Shown: positions 5,952 to 6,987 of the stretch, one piece after another
How the letters are laid out: each line of letters begins with the position of its first letter
Numbering within the stretch: the stretch's first letter is position 1
Assembly: GCA_900554215.1 (NCBI GenBank)
Contig: USGG01000074.1
Span: 1 to 6,987, forward strand
Source of the DNA: an uncultured Megasphaera sp.
GTDB lineage: Bacteria; Bacillota; Negativicutes; Veillonellales; Megasphaeraceae
Reading direction: 5' to 3'
Length of the DNA stretch: 6,987 bases
Position numbers and translations under genes: made by a program
The notes under the pieces: model-generated
The model's input: only the letters and a program-made list of their open reading frames with translations
Databases searched by the model: none
Told to the model about the DNA's origin: nothing

Positions 5952-6815
5952 ATGGACATTCGCCAACTACTTTATTTTATTACCGTCGCCGAAGAAGGCC
6001 AAATCACGGCGGCGGCCAAAAAACTGCACATGGCCCAGCCGCCCTTAAGCCAGCAGATGAAACATCTGGAAGACGAGCTGGGCGTCGCCTTGTTCAAGCG
6101 CGGCTCCCGGCAGACGGAGCTGACCGACGCCGGAAAAATCCTGTTTCGCCGGGCCCAGCAGATCATCAACCTGTCCGACTCGACGCTGCGGGAAATCAAG
6201 GACTTCAAGGAAGGCGTCTACGGCACCTTGTCCATCGGCATGGTATCGTCGTCAGGCAGCGTCATCCTCCGTCCCTTCATGCAGCAGTTTCACCGCCAGT
6301 ACTGCGGCGTGCGCTTCGAGGTGTACGACGGCAATACCTTCAAGATCATCGACCTCCTGACGAAGGGCCTCATCGAAATCGGCATCGTCCGCACGCCGTT
6401 CAATTACGAACCCTTTCATTATAAATTCCTCAGCGAAGAGCCCATGGTCCTGGCCTTGACCGACGACCTGGACTGGTGTCCCCGCCGCGATACGGTCTCC
6501 CTGAAGGAACTGGCCGACAAGCCCCTCATCATTTACCGACGCTTCGACCAGCTCATTCAGGATACGTGCGCCGCCCAAAACATGACGCCGACGATCTTCT
6601 GCCGCAGCGACGACGCCCGCACGAGCCTCCTGTGGGCCAACGCCGGCTTGGGCATGGCTATCCTTCCCCAATCGGCCTTCACGCTGGCGACGCACTCGCG
6701 TCTGCACGTAAAAATCATCGACGAGCCGCGGCTCTATACGCGCCTGACCGCCATTTGGATGAAAAACCGGTATTTCTCGTCCTTGGCAGAAAAATTTATC
6801 GAGGCTTTCTCCTAA
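5952..6815 (+). CDS. LysR-family transcriptional regulator
   Basis: 287-residue cytoplasmic DNA-binding regulator of normal family length. Residues 1-60 form the winged helix-turn-helix: MDIRQLLYFITVAEEG, then TAAAKKLHMAQPPLSQQMKHLEDELGVALFKR (about 19-50) and TDAGKILFRRA (58-68). A linker helix runs to about 88, and the effector-binding domain begins at GTLSIGM (91-97), with the ILRPF, GLIEIGIVR and AGLGMAILPQ blocks usual for the two-lobed fold. The effector is not known. The ATG at 5952 is chosen because the protein then begins as LysR proteins do and has a good ribosome binding site; the in-frame ATG at 5877 would add 25 unrelated residues. It is divergent from the CHR transporter pair across 116 bp with candidate operators, so it most likely controls that operon and itself. 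The gene is very GC-rich (44 of 60 at 6601-6660), unlike the CHR genes. Confidence 0.93.
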   Translation: MDIRQLLYFITVAEEGQITAAAKKLHMAQPPLSQQMKHLEDELGVALFKRGSRQTELTDAGKILFRRAQQIINLSDSTLREIKDFKEGVYGTLSIGMVSSSGSVILRPFMQQFHRQYCGVRFEVYDGNTFKIIDLLTKGLIEIGIVRTPFNYEPFHYKFLSEEPMVLALTDDLDWCPRRDTVSLKELADKPLIIYRRFDQLIQDTCAAQNMTPTIFCRSDDARTSLLWANAGLGMAILPQSAFTLATHSRLHVKIIDEPRLYTRLTAIWMKNRYFSSLAEKFIEAFS

Positions 6816-6822
6816 GCACGTC

Positions 6823-6858
6823 AAAAAAGCAGCCTGTCCCTTCGGCAAGCTGCTTTTT
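6823..6858. terminator. Bidirectional intrinsic terminator
   Basis: A 10-bp perfect inverted repeat, AAAAAGCAGC (6824-6833) and GCTGCTTTTT (6849-6858), encloses a 15-base loop that can pair further through TG/CA. The GC core is flanked by A and T tracts, so it gives a hairpin plus U-run on either strand. It starts eight bases after the LysR stop and lies 13 bases past the stop of the minus-strand gene on the right, so it can serve both convergent genes. Confidence 0.8.
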
Positions 6859-6871
6859 CGCATATATGCAG

Positions 6872-6987
6872 TTATCGGCGAAGCTGCGTCATGTCGGCTC
6901 CTTCGTGCGCTAAGAGCTGTATTTTCTTATCGATGCCGCCGCCAATAGAGCCTTCCCATGACTTCTTAGGAGAGATGCGTTCAAATA
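6872..6987 (-). CDS. C-terminal end of an unidentified protein, cut by right window edge
   Basis: An open minus-strand frame enters from the right edge and stops with TAA at 6872-6874. The last 37 complete residues begin FERISPKKSWEGSIGGG and end HEGADMTQLRR. Support for coding is its position: it ends 13 bases before a terminator that works in this direction, with no other gene in the 6816-6987 stretch. I do not recognise the family. The SPKKSWEG string recalls phosphatidate cytidylyltransferase (CdsA), but the hydrophilic tail that follows does not fit that membrane enzyme. Confidence 0.55.
   Translation of the reverse strand, partial: FERISPKKSWEGSIGGGIDKKIQLLAHEGADMTQLRR

Noticed and set aside
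6252..6863. 203-codon open frame on the minus strand across the LysR gene
   Set aside because: It is antisense to a clear LysR gene, spans the terminator and shows no family motif; it is a GC-rich shadow frame. The same holds for other long antisense frames over the helicase and ATPase genes.
6880..6987. CdsA (phosphatidate cytidylyltransferase) assignment from SPKKSWEG
   Set aside because: CdsA has membrane segments and a conserved signature after this motif; here a short hydrophilic tail and a stop follow.

Overview
The window looks like chromosomal DNA from a moderately high-GC anaerobic Firmicute of the Negativicutes type, with Megasphaera/Veillonellaceae as the best guess. The grounds are strong Gram-positive-style ribosome binding sites (AGGAGG variants) combined with GC-rich codon use and type IV pilus ATPases that include a PilT. 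The taxonomic call is an inference from style, not from a marker gene.

Layout, left to right. (1) 1-1799, minus strand: two type IV pilus/competence ATPase genes in one operon, a short PilB/GspE-type assembly ATPase (1799-630) followed, with a 10-bp overlap, by a PilT-type retraction ATPase (639-1) cut by the left edge. (2) 1800-2054: a divergent intergenic region with an extended -10 element at each end and three TGAC tetramers spaced exactly 10 bp apart. (3) 2055-4706, plus strand: an 883-aa UvrD/Rep-type (SF1A) helicase with a complete DEDDh (DnaQ/PolC-like) 3'-5' exonuclease domain inserted in its 2B region, all catalytic motifs intact. This is the most unusual gene here. (4) 4677-5835, minus strand: two short CHR-family (chromate transporter type) membrane protein genes in one operon. 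Its 3' end overlaps the helicase 3' end by 30 bp. (5) 5836-5951: a divergent control region with a strong extended -10 for the CHR pair and two T-N11-A palindromes at the positions expected for a LysR-type regulator. (6) 5952-6815, plus strand: a LysR-family regulator, probably the regulator of the CHR pair. (7) 6823-6858: a bidirectional terminator, followed by the last codons of an unidentified minus-strand gene that enters from the right edge.

How the genes fit together. The PilB/PilT pair would power pilus extension and retraction for twitching or DNA uptake. The helicase-nuclease is transcribed away from them, and the two promoters carry an identical 10-base -10 element, so a link through DNA uptake or repair is possible but unproven. 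The LysR gene and the CHR pair form a typical divergent regulator/transporter module. I see no RNA gene, insertion sequence, CRISPR array, integrase or attachment site.
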